A stretch of 5,214 nucleotides of DNA, from positions 1-5,214 of the forward strand of contig JAEWNU010000113.1 of NCBI GenBank assembly GCA_023456995.1. Reading direction: 5' to 3'. Every line of letters starts with the position of its first letter. Within the stretch, counting starts at the first letter, position 1. Shown piece after piece: positions 1-5,154 of the stretch. Under the pieces are notes generated by a model. The model did not search any database. It had not been told where the DNA came from and saw nothing but the letters and a program-made list of their open reading frames with translations. This DNA comes from Bacillota bacterium (GTDB lineage: Bacteria; Bacillota; Clostridia; Oscillospirales; Ruminococcaceae). Made by a program: the position numbers and the translations under genes.

Positions 1-71
1 GCAAATGTTGTCATGGATAGCGTACAGGTCAGCACCGCTATCGCCATTATGAATGCAATTGTCTGTTTCAT
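1..71 (-). CDS. 5' end of a secreted or exported protein (partial, function unknown)
   Basis: Only the first 23 codons and two bases of codon 24 lie in the window; the gene continues past the left edge. The ATG at 71-69 is preceded by an AGGAGGAG ribosome site (84-77) with a 7-nt spacer, which fixes the start. The peptide begins MKQTIAFIMAIAVLTC and continues TLSMTTF; codon 24 starts GC and so must be Ala. A short basic N-terminus, a hydrophobic core of about 15 residues and a Thr-Phe-Ala end make a good Sec signal peptide, with cleavage likely after Ala24. The Cys at residue 16 lies in VLTC, a poor lipobox, so a lipoprotein is less likely. It has its own promoter candidate about 190 nt upstream and is separated from lysC by two terminators, so it is probably an independent unit. 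Nothing here reveals the mature protein's function. Confidence 0.75.
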   Translation of the reverse strand, partial: MKQTIAFIMAIAVLTCTLSMTTF

Positions 72-260
72 TATAACTCCTCCTGTTGTACGCAATATCC
101 TAAAAAGTTATTCGATTGGATACTGACTTTGTGCTTCCTTGAATAAGGTGTATTTTTTGCTTCAAATTTTTCCATCAAAAATAAAAAAATATTTATAATA
201 GAACTTTCACAAGTTTACCATAATAATTATAAAAAAAGTAGGGTTTTACTTGTTTTTTAT

Positions 261-289
261 ATTATATAAAACGTATCAAAGGTACGCAA
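261..289 (-). promoter_or_regulatory. Sigma-A-like promoter for the left-edge secreted protein
   Basis: On the minus strand there is a perfect TATAAT (-10, 266-261) with TTGCGT (-35, 289-284) exactly 17 nt upstream. Transcription would start near 254 and give a leader of roughly 180 nt, AT-rich and without an obvious riboswitch, before the ATG at 71. The -35 matches consensus at only three of six positions, but spacing and -10 are ideal. A second, weaker TTATGG/TATTAT pair with a 17-nt spacer lies further downstream in the same AT-rich stretch. Confidence 0.5.
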
Positions 290-295
290 AGCACT

Positions 296-340
296 AAAAA
301 AGCCAGAGCATCTTACATTGGGTAAGAGGATCTGCCTTTT
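296..340 (-). terminator. Intrinsic terminator upstream of the secreted-protein promoter
   Basis: Minus-strand arms 334-322 and 316-304 pair over 13 positions with two mismatches around a 5-nt loop (CCAAT). After one more mismatch the stem extends into GAAAA/CTTTT, followed by a run of six T. The A-tract on the other arm means it might also work weakly in the plus direction. It lies about 170 nt beyond the lysC terminator and just ahead of the next promoter, so it either backs up the lysC terminator or ends a short RNA from 341-510. Confidence 0.65.
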
Positions 341-510
341 AAGCCTCAATCAAGCGCTAATTAAGCATTTTCTCCTATTTGCTTGTAAATCGGCCAGTTC
401 TTTTTTAGAAACCAGAGTTGAGAGCGTATAAGCAATTAAAATGATCCAAATATTAACCGCGAGTCGGTAAGTGCAAATTTGTCACTGGCAAAAGGTTAGA
501 ATCTTTTCAC
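341..510. other. Gene-free stretch between two terminators
   Basis: I see no credible protein-coding gene here on either strand: all frames are broken by stops and no ribosome site leads a usable start. Together with the promoter and leader at 72-289 it makes up the roughly 500-nt gap between lysC and the left-edge gene. A poor TTTGCA-16-TAATAT pair on the minus strand near 475-448 could drive a short RNA ending at the 340-296 terminator, but this is weak. No tRNA or rRNA pattern is supported. Confidence 0.5.
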
Positions 511-555
511 AATAAAAACGTCCCGACGTGCAGCAATAGCATACACGGCGGGACG
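511..555 (-). terminator. Intrinsic terminator of the threonine/lysine operon
   Basis: Directly after the lysC stop, minus-strand arms 555-544 and 530-519 form a 12-position stem (CGTCCCG/CGGGACG core, a single C-T mismatch) with a 13-nt loop, followed by TTTTTATT. This is a textbook Rho-independent terminator 19 nt after the stop codon and marks the end of the operon. Confidence 0.9.
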
Positions 556-573
556 GTCTGTTTAAATTGAAAA

Positions 574-1782
574 TCAATTGTTGTAAAATGCGTCATGGAT
601 AACCAAGACAGCGCGCTCGGCATCTTTAAGGGCAATCAACACCGAAATCTTAATCTCACTGGTGGATACCATATCGATATTGATGTTCGCCTGTGCCAGT
701 GCATCAAACAGCTTGCACGCCACGCCGGGGTTGGATTCCATGCCTGCACCTACGATAGACACCTTGGCACTTTGCATATCGCACAGCACCCCTTTTATTC
801 CGATAAGATGTTTGTTAGCCTCCAGCACCGCTACTGCGCGTTCGGCGTTATCCTTCGCGACAGTAAAAGTAATGTCCTTGGTACCACTGCGGCCCACCGA
901 CTGCAAAATAATATCGACGTTTATCTTTTCCTTGGCCAGCAACGAAAATACCTTAAAAGCAATGCCGGGCTGGTCCTTAAGTTCCAATATCGAAATTCTG
1001 GCTATGTTTGTGTCCTTGGCGACGCCACTGATAATCATCTTTTCCATGTCAGCTTCCTCCTTGATGATGGTACCCGGTTTATTCTCCATGCTTGAAAGAA
1101 CCTCAAGATCAACGTTATATCGTTTTGCCATTTCAACCGAACGGTTGTGCAGGACCTGTGCGCCAAGCGACGCCAGCTCCAGCATTTCATCATAACTGAT
1201 GGTCTCGAGTTTCACCGCGTTCTTGACCAGGCGCGGATCGGCAGTAAATACACCTTCAACATCGGTATAAATCTGGCACTTTTTCGCATTAAGCGCTGCG
1301 GCTAATGCAACGGCACTGGTATCGGATCCGCCACGCCCTAACGTGGTGACGTCATCATATCGGTTGATGCCTTGGAAGCCCGCAACAATAACGATGGTGC
1401 GCTTTGCCAGCTCGTTTTCAATTCTTTCCTTGTTAATTTTACGAATGCGCGCATTCGAATACTGGGAATCGGTTACAAAGCCCGCCTGCCATCCCAAAAA
1501 GGATTTGACCGGAAGCCCACGCTTTTCAATCGCCATAGCCAACAGTGCAATCGATATTTGTTCTCCCGCTGCAAGCAGCATATCCATCTCGCGCTTAGAC
1601 GCCTTAGTATTAATTTCGTTAGCCTTGTCAACTAACACATCGGTAAACTTACCCTGAGCCGAAACGACTGCCACAACGTTGTTACCGGCAGCATAGGTGC
1701 GCGCAATGATGTCTGCAACATGCTCAATACGTGCAGCATCGGCCACTGAAGTACCACCAAACTTTTGTACTATGAGATTCAA
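574..1782 (-). CDS. lysC: Aspartokinase, Bacillus LysC type (two ACT domains)
   Basis: ATP-dependent phosphorylation of aspartate to 4-aspartyl phosphate, the first step toward lysine, threonine and methionine; cytoplasmic. The 402 residues match the roughly 400-residue Bacillus-type enzymes. Seen: KFGGTS at 7-12, SKREMDMLLAAGEQ at 62-75, TTLGRGGSDTSA at 146-157 and YTDVEGVFTADPR at 172-184 (amino-acid kinase domain, ATP and aspartate binding); then two ACT domains at about 262-330 and 339-400, the second with NPGVA and NINIDMVSTSEIKIS. The start is TTG (1782-1780), eight bases after AGGGGG (1796-1791); an in-frame TAA two codons upstream (1788-1786) excludes a longer form. The ORF also holds a strong internal ribosome site and ATG at codon 246, as in enzymes made as alpha and beta subunits. 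It is the last gene of the operon, 40 nt after thrB. ACT domains imply feedback by lysine and/or threonine, but which one cannot be read from sequence. Confidence 0.97.
   Translation of the reverse strand: MNLIVQKFGGTSVADAARIEHVADIIARTYAAGNNVVAVVSAQGKFTDVLVDKANEINTKASKREMDMLLAAGEQISIALLAMAIEKRGLPVKSFLGWQAGFVTDSQYSNARIRKINKERIENELAKRTIVIVAGFQGINRYDDVTTLGRGGSDTSAVALAAALNAKKCQIYTDVEGVFTADPRLVKNAVKLETISYDEMLELASLGAQVLHNRSVEMAKRYNVDLEVLSSMENKPGTIIKEEADMEKMIISGVAKDTNIARISILELKDQPGIAFKVFSLLAKEKINVDIILQSVGRSGTKDITFTVAKDNAERAVAVLEANKHLIGIKGVLCDMQSAKVSIVGAGMESNPGVACKLFDALAQANINIDMVSTSEIKISVLIALKDAERAVLVIHDAFYNN
1045..1062 (-). promoter_or_regulatory. Internal ribosome site and ATG for the LysC beta subunit
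   Basis: Within lysC, AAGGAGG (1062-1056) lies eight bases before an in-frame ATG (1047-1045), codon 246, in the sequence EADMEKMIISG. Starting there would give a 157-residue protein made only of the two ACT domains. B. subtilis LysC is known to make its beta (regulatory) subunit from an in-frame internal start at the equivalent point, aligned with Met in ESSMEQ. That the site works here is inference from position and from the quality of the ribosome site. Confidence 0.7.
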
Positions 1783-1796
1783 ATTTTATTCCCCCT
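1780..1796 (-). promoter_or_regulatory. Ribosome site and TTG start of lysC
   Basis: AGGGGG (1796-1791) is followed by eight bases and TTG (1782-1780). An in-frame TAA lies at 1788-1786 and the conserved VQKFGGTS follows at once, so no ATG or GTG alternative can replace this TTG. It decides the lysC start. Confidence 0.85.
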
Positions 1797-1822
1797 GTTT
1801 GTAGTCTGCAAGAATAACTAAA

Positions 1823-2743
1823 TCATTTTATGTCATCGGGTAACGAAATGCTTTCTACGCAGATTGCACCGGTATTATCTGCATCAAGCATGAGCAGATT
1901 CCAATTTTTATATCCTTCCGAATCCAAGCGCGGCCGCATTCTGGAATAGAAAATTTTTTCTTTGTCACCGGGAACCATCGCCATCAGCGTTGATCCTGCG
2001 CCGCTAATGTAGGTGCAATAAGCGCCTTCCTCCTGCATCATTTTCATGGCGCGCTCCGCACCTGAAATCATTGGCAGGCGATAGTCCTGATGAAGGCGGT
2101 CACCCGCGGCACAATGAAGATTGTGATAGCTGCCAGTTGCCAGTGAAGCGCTCATCAGCGCCGCACGGGAAAGGTTAAATACCGCGTCCTTGTGGCTGAT
2201 CCTCTTAGGGAGTACACTTCTTGCCAGCGAGGTTTTCAACTCAGTGTCAGGTATTAGTGCGGCAAATTTGAGGCCGACGTGCAGCTCCTGCCGAACAAAA
2301 TGTACTTCTTCGCCATCAAACACTGAGGCTACAAAACCACCGAGAAGCGCCGGAGTGGTGTTGACGGGGTGCCCCTCGATCGATGCGGCTAAATTAATAA
2401 TCTCTTGTCTTGAAAACGGAAATTTCATCATATGGTTGGCCGCCAGCAACCCACCGATGATGCACGCCGAGCTGCTGCCCAGCCCGCGCGATAACGGAAT
2501 ATTGTTAATCTGACCAAATCGAACGCCATAAAACGGCCTGCCACACAGCTCATACATCGATTTCATCGTGGTGTAGATTAAGTTGGTCTCATCACAGGGC
2601 ACATCGACATGGTCAAGCGACCGAATTGACAACCCCTCATATTCTTCCAGATGAAGCTCGTTATAAAGCGTTACCGCCAGCCCGAGCGAATCGAATCCGG
2701 AACCAACATTGGCTGAAGTTGCCGGAACCTTTACGGTAATCAA
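1823..2743 (-). CDS. thrB: Homoserine kinase (GHMP family)
   Basis: Phosphorylates L-homoserine with ATP to O-phosphohomoserine, the substrate of threonine synthase; cytoplasmic. At 306 residues it is of normal length. GHMP kinase motifs are in order: PATSANVGSGFDSLG at 7-21 (motif 1), PLSRGLGSSSA at 83-93 (phosphate-binding motif 2) and ISGAGSTLMAM at 247-257 (motif 3). An Arg in SLARSVLP (R175) fits the substrate-binding Arg of the family. Odd: the usual EGHPDN reads EGHPVN at 123-128, so the conserved Asp is Val127 (codon GTC at 2365-2363). Whether homoserine binding is altered is unknown. The start is TTG (2743-2741), with AAGGAGG seven bases upstream; hom ends just before it, so coupled translation is likely. 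No thrC is in the window, so threonine synthase must be encoded elsewhere. Confidence 0.95.
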   Translation of the reverse strand: MITVKVPATSANVGSGFDSLGLAVTLYNELHLEEYEGLSIRSLDHVDVPCDETNLIYTTMKSMYELCGRPFYGVRFGQINNIPLSRGLGSSSACIIGGLLAANHMMKFPFSRQEIINLAASIEGHPVNTTPALLGGFVASVFDGEEVHFVRQELHVGLKFAALIPDTELKTSLARSVLPKRISHKDAVFNLSRAALMSASLATGSYHNLHCAAGDRLHQDYRLPMISGAERAMKMMQEEGAYCTYISGAGSTLMAMVPGDKEKIFYSRMRPRLDSEGYKNWNLLMLDADNTGAICVESISLPDDIK

Positions 2744-2750
2744 TGCGGTT

Positions 2751-2757
2751 CCTCCTT
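2751..2757 (-). promoter_or_regulatory. thrB ribosome site overlapping the hom stop codon
   Basis: The hom stop TAA (2758-2756) runs straight into GGAGG, so TAAGGAGG serves as both stop and Shine-Dalgarno site. The TTG start of thrB follows after seven bases. Ribosomes finishing hom would sit on the thrB ribosome site, a layout that favours translational coupling and similar output of the two enzymes. Confidence 0.85.
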
Positions 2758-3979
2758 AATAGTCCAATACGCGAATCGATGAAAGAATACACACATTTTT
2801 TTGTGCGGCCTGAGCGGTCAGCTTCTCGGCCTGCTCACCCGAAAGCGCCGGGGTGATAAACGCTACTTCTCCGTCGTGCGAATAGCACTCAATCTTTTGC
2901 GCACAACCAAACAGTTCGGCAGCTGCATTTTCATCCTTTGCTGCAACACGAAGCATTAACGGCGTGACATCGTTGCGATAATCGATAAGCGTATCATGCG
3001 CGGTATCCTCCCAACCCAAAGTGGGGATGTTACCGTCTGCTCTTGTGGCATCGACAATATCGGAGATCACGGCCGCCGCTGTAGGCGCTTTACCTGCACC
3101 ACGGCCATAAAAGAGTACGTCTCCAAGGTCTGACCCACGTACCAAGATAGCATTGAAGACGTCCGTTACGTTGCCAAGCTGACTCGCTTTTGAAACTAAC
3201 GCCGGGGATACCATCGCCATAAGACCCTGCTCAGTTGCTTTAACCCGACCGATCAGCTTAATTGCATAGCCAGCTTTTAAAGCGGCGCTGACGTCATTTG
3301 ATGTGATATTGGTGATACCCTGGGTATGCACCTCATCGGGATAAATATGCTTACCATAGACCAGGGAGGCCAGGATGCAGATTTTACGGCAGGCGTCCTT
3401 ACCTTCGACATCGGCAGCGGGGTTCTGCTCGGCATAGCCGTTTTTCTGTGCCAATTTGAGCGCATCCTCAAAGGACATGTTATCTTCGATCATCCGTGTC
3501 ATGATAAAATTGGTGGTGCCATTCAAAATGCCTGCTACCTCCGTGATATCGTCACTGCCAAGGCACTGATACAAGGGGTGCAGAACCGGAATGCCGCCGC
3601 CGACACTTGCTTCAAAAAGATAATTGACATTTTTCTCTTTAGCGATTGCCAGCAGCTCTGCACCGTGAGTAGCTACCAGTTCTTTATTCGAGGTAATGAC
3701 ATGCTTACCCGCCAGCAGACTGCGTTTAGAAAAATCATAGGCGGGCTTTAGGCCGCCTATTGTTTCAACGACAATACCAATCTCTGGATCATTTAAAACC
3801 GTTTCAAAGTCTGTAACGCCCTTGTCTGCATACGGCGTTCCTGCCAGGCTTTTAATATCCACAATATACTTAACGTCCAGGTCTTTTCCGGCCTTTTTTA
3901 TAATACGTGCGCGGTTTTTATAAAAAACCTCTGCAACGCCGGAACCGACTACACCGTAGCCGATTATTGCAATTTTCAT
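2756..3979 (-). CDS. hom: Homoserine dehydrogenase
   Basis: NAD(P)H-dependent reduction of aspartate 4-semialdehyde to homoserine, the branch step toward threonine and methionine; cytoplasmic. Seen in the 407 residues: a Rossmann GYGVVG at 7-12, TSNKELVA at 96-103 (cofactor and active-site Lys99), GILNGTTNFIMT at 150-161 and the catalytic-domain motif ADVEGKDACRK at 189-199. The C-terminal region (about 339-407) has the place and length of an ACT domain, starting PLMLRVAAKDEN, but lacks the usual Pro-Gly-Val-Leu turn, so effector binding may be altered. It is slightly shorter than Bacillus Hom. The ATG start (3979-3977) has AGGAGG eight bases upstream (3993-3988) and leads directly into the Rossmann strand MKIAIIGYG. 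It sits between the PheB-like gene and thrB; the 173-nt gap upstream contains hairpins that may modulate its expression. Confidence 0.97.
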   Translation of the reverse strand: MKIAIIGYGVVGSGVAEVFYKNRARIIKKAGKDLDVKYIVDIKSLAGTPYADKGVTDFETVLNDPEIGIVVETIGGLKPAYDFSKRSLLAGKHVITSNKELVATHGAELLAIAKEKNVNYLFEASVGGGIPVLHPLYQCLGSDDITEVAGILNGTTNFIMTRMIEDNMSFEDALKLAQKNGYAEQNPAADVEGKDACRKICILASLVYGKHIYPDEVHTQGITNITSNDVSAALKAGYAIKLIGRVKATEQGLMAMVSPALVSKASQLGNVTDVFNAILVRGSDLGDVLFYGRGAGKAPTAAAVISDIVDATRADGNIPTLGWEDTAHDTLIDYRNDVTPLMLRVAAKDENAAAELFGCAQKIECYSHDGEVAFITPALSGEQAEKLTAQAAQKNVCILSSIRVLDY

Positions 3980-4002
3980 GGTTAATGCCTCCTAAGGTTA
4001 GG

Positions 4003-4024
4003 TTTTAAAGCCCCGCAGGGGCCT
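4003..4024 (-). terminator. GC-rich hairpin before hom (weak terminator or attenuator)
   Basis: Minus-strand AGGCCCC (4024-4018) and GGGGCTT (4014-4008) pair over seven positions including one G-T wobble, with a 3-nt loop, followed by only T then AAAA. The T-run is too short for a strong intrinsic terminator. It lies 29 nt before the hom ATG and 15 nt before its ribosome site, so it may be a partial terminator after the PheB-like gene, a processing or stability hairpin, or part of an attenuator with the palindrome just upstream. Confidence 0.4.
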
Positions 4025-4046
4025 CATAACGATATTAGTTAAGACA

Positions 4047-4134
4047 AAAGAACGCCTTTACTTGGCAAAAAACGATGCAGGCGGGCTACCGCCCGCCAAG
4101 AAGGATGAAAACGCCAAGCGAAAAAACGTTCTTT
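4047..4134 (-). repeat. 88-nt imperfect palindrome between the ACT gene and hom
   Basis: Three nested inverted repeats fold this stretch into one long hairpin. The outer arms are AAAGAACG/CGTTCTTT (4134-4127 with 4054-4047). The middle arms are CTTGGC/GCCAAG (4118-4113 or 4100-4095 with 4066-4061; two copies of the 5' arm compete). The centre is GGCGGGC/GCCCGCC (4097-4091 with 4086-4080) with a 4-nt loop. The ends thus form terminal inverted repeats sharing AAAGAACG and, a few bases in, CTTGGC. The shape fits a small palindromic intergenic repeat (REP/MITE-like) or a structured attenuator; copy number elsewhere in the genome cannot be seen. A 32-codon ORF (4137-4039, minus) spans it but has no ribosome site. 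Confidence 0.55.
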
Positions 4135-4152
4135 CATCTGGTTAACATAGTA

Positions 4153-4596
4153 TCAACGTCCAGCAAGCTTGCGCGCCTCAACGACGCCCTCAAGCTTTTT
4201 AATGGCGGTTACCAGTTCCATGTCGTTGGTGGAAGTAGCATCCAGTGAGATAGAAACTGACACCGCTGCAAGCCCATCTACAGGGATATTCTGATTTATG
4301 GTCAAAATATTGACGCCATTGCGATAAAGCTCAGCGATCAGGCCAGAAAGCATTCCCGGTTTATCTCTAAGCAGCACATAGACGCTGACAACTTTACCGG
4401 ACATTTCTCTCACATAGGGGAAAACCGAATCGCGATATTTGTATATTGCGCTGCGCGAAATTCCTGCCATTTTAGCGGCGTGAGAAATATTATTGGTTTC
4501 ACCGTTTTCCAGCAGCTGCTTTGCATATACTACCTTTGAGAAAACCTCTGGGAGCATTTCCGTTTCGACAACCAAATATTTTGGGGGTGTCCACAT
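4153..4596 (-). CDS. pheB: PheB-like HTH/ACT domain protein (UPF0735 family)
   Basis: A small protein with an N-terminal helix-turn-helix-like segment (about 34-56, NISHAAKMAGISRSAIYKYR) and a C-terminal ACT domain (about 69-145, SVYVLLRDKPGMLSGLIAEL, then NGVNILTINQNIP). With the ATG at 4596-4594 it has 147 residues, the same length as B. subtilis PheB. A TTG 21 nt further upstream (4617-4615) is open but lies at the edge of the likely ribosome site AAAGGAG (4614-4608), so the ATG is preferred, although its spacer of 11 nt is long. ACT domains bind amino acids. The family's biochemical role is not settled; a link to phenylalanine synthesis was proposed from pheB-pheA operons. Here, next to hom-thrB-lysC, an amino-acid-responsive regulator of this pathway is a reasonable inference, not shown. 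Confidence 0.9.
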   Translation of the reverse strand: MWTPPKYLVVETEMLPEVFSKVVYAKQLLENGETNNISHAAKMAGISRSAIYKYRDSVFPYVREMSGKVVSVYVLLRDKPGMLSGLIAELYRNGVNILTINQNIPVDGLAAVSVSISLDATSTNDMELVTAIKKLEGVVEARKLAGR

Positions 4597-4655
4597 GATT
4601 TTGACCACTCCTTTCAATATAAAAGAATGCTATTCAAAAAACCGATGTCAGCCGG

Positions 4656-4739
4656 GTACAAACGCCACACATCCAAAAGAGGATTTATACAATGTAAAAC
4701 CTCGCCGCCTCTTATTCCGCCCGTCGAAAACGTTTGTAC
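4656..4739 (-). promoter_or_regulatory. Structured 5' leader of the operon (nested inverted repeats)
   Basis: The first part of the predicted transcript carries a perfect 9-bp inverted repeat, GTACAAACG (4739-4731) and CGTTTGTAC (4664-4656), that would close a 66-nt domain. Inside it AAGAGG (4713-4708) pairs with CCTCTT (4682-4677). Right after the closing stem comes a short CCG/CGG hairpin followed by six T (minus strand, 4654-4636). A closed domain followed by a small U-tailed hairpin resembles a cis-regulatory RNA. It matches no riboswitch or T-box I know, and the U-tailed hairpin is weak (3-4 bp). Confidence 0.4.
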
Positions 4740-4752
4740 TTAGATTAGCAAC

Positions 4753-4781
4753 ACTATAGCATTGCTTTTCATTTATTGCAA
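4753..4781 (-). promoter_or_regulatory. Main promoter candidate of the pheB-hom-thrB-lysC operon
   Basis: On the minus strand TTGCAA (-35, 4781-4776) is followed by a 17-nt spacer and TATAGT (-10, 4758-4753), preceded by TGC as an extended -10. Transcription would start near 4746 and give a leader of about 150 nt. This is the best sigma-A-like match upstream of the operon. Confidence 0.65.
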
Positions 4782-5076
4782 TTATGATTTATCGGTAAAT
4801 TCAAAGATATACTCTTATTATCAGCCGTTTTATAAGATTATATCTCATATAAACCCATTTACTAAAATTATCTTCATATTATATTATTTTTAACTGTAAT
4901 ATCAAAATATTAATTTGGGAATATATTAAAAAGCTACAATAATGATATAAGATTTTTATGCTTAATTTTTGAAAACCCCGTCCAAAGTACGTTTTTCAGC
5001 CGACACTATAGTCTGGTCTTAATATGTCAGCGTAATAATTCTTCTATGAATCCTAATTCAAATGTGCTAAGATGGT
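4782..5076. other. Gene-free, mostly AT-rich divergent intergenic region
   Basis: No coding region is supported. From about 4782 to 4975 the sequence is strikingly AT-rich compared with the roughly balanced coding DNA and is full of TATAAT-like and palindromic AT words, consistent with promoter DNA between divergent genes. From about 4976 composition returns toward balanced. I see no repeat array, riboswitch or RNA gene that I can name. Confidence 0.6.
4878..4905 (-). promoter_or_regulatory. Possible upstream promoter of the operon
   Basis: TTGATA (-35, 4905-4900), a 16-nt spacer and a perfect TATAAT (-10, 4883-4878) on the minus strand. It would add about 125 nt to the leader. AT-rich DNA yields such matches by chance, so it ranks below the 4781-4753 candidate. 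Confidence 0.35.
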
Positions 5077-5100
5077 GGCAGCTCATGATGTTGCCTTTTT
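5077..5100 (+). terminator. Possible plus-strand terminator hairpin
   Basis: GGCAGC (5077-5082) pairs with GTTGCC (5090-5095), including one G-T pair, around a 7-nt loop, followed by TTTTT (5096-5100). The stem is short and no clear upstream plus-strand gene feeds it, so it may end a short RNA or be chance. Confidence 0.3.
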
Positions 5101-5125
5101 GAATGTCGCCATGTCACGCTCATTC

Positions 5126-5154
5126 TTTACAAAGGTTTCATTGTAGGCTATTCT
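5126..5154 (+). promoter_or_regulatory. Promoter of a plus-strand gene beyond the right edge
   Basis: TTTACA (5126-5131), a 17-nt spacer and TATTCT (5149-5154) form a good sigma-A-like promoter. Transcription would start near 5161 and reach the ribosome site at 5205-5211 after about 45 nt. This supports a divergent gene that begins just past the window. Confidence 0.5.

Noticed and set aside
300..340. tRNA-like anticodon arm on the plus strand (TCTTA, 7-nt loop, TAAGA)
   Set aside because: The loop lacks U33, there is no T-arm sequence, acceptor stem or CCA, and the same bases form a better intrinsic terminator on the minus strand.
595..1195. Plus-strand open frames of 166 and 177 codons opposite lysC
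   Set aside because: They lie antisense to a clearly conserved aspartokinase, have no ribosome site and show no recognisable domain; they are shadows of the real gene.
3326..3751. Plus-strand 141-codon open frame opposite hom, and a 64-codon minus frame at 3277-3471
   Set aside because: Both overlap the catalytic region of hom in other frames, have biased compositions and lack translation signals.
4039..4137. Thr/Ile attenuation leader peptide before hom
   Set aside because: The 32-codon frame has no ribosome site and contains no Thr or Ile codons, and it lies wholly on a palindrome that explains its existence.
4597..4617. TTG start giving a 154-residue PheB-like protein
   Set aside because: The extra seven residues are encoded by the ribosome site region itself, and the ATG at 4596 gives exactly the usual 147-residue family length.
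4597..4752. T-box or lysine riboswitch in the operon leader
   Set aside because: No T-box core sequence with its following terminator and no lysine-riboswitch core is visible, and the leader of about 150 nt is too short for a typical one.
4493..4759. Plus-strand 88-codon open frame across the start of the pheB-like gene
   Set aside because: It is antisense to the N-terminus and leader of the PheB-like gene, runs over its promoter and has no ribosome site or recognisable domain.
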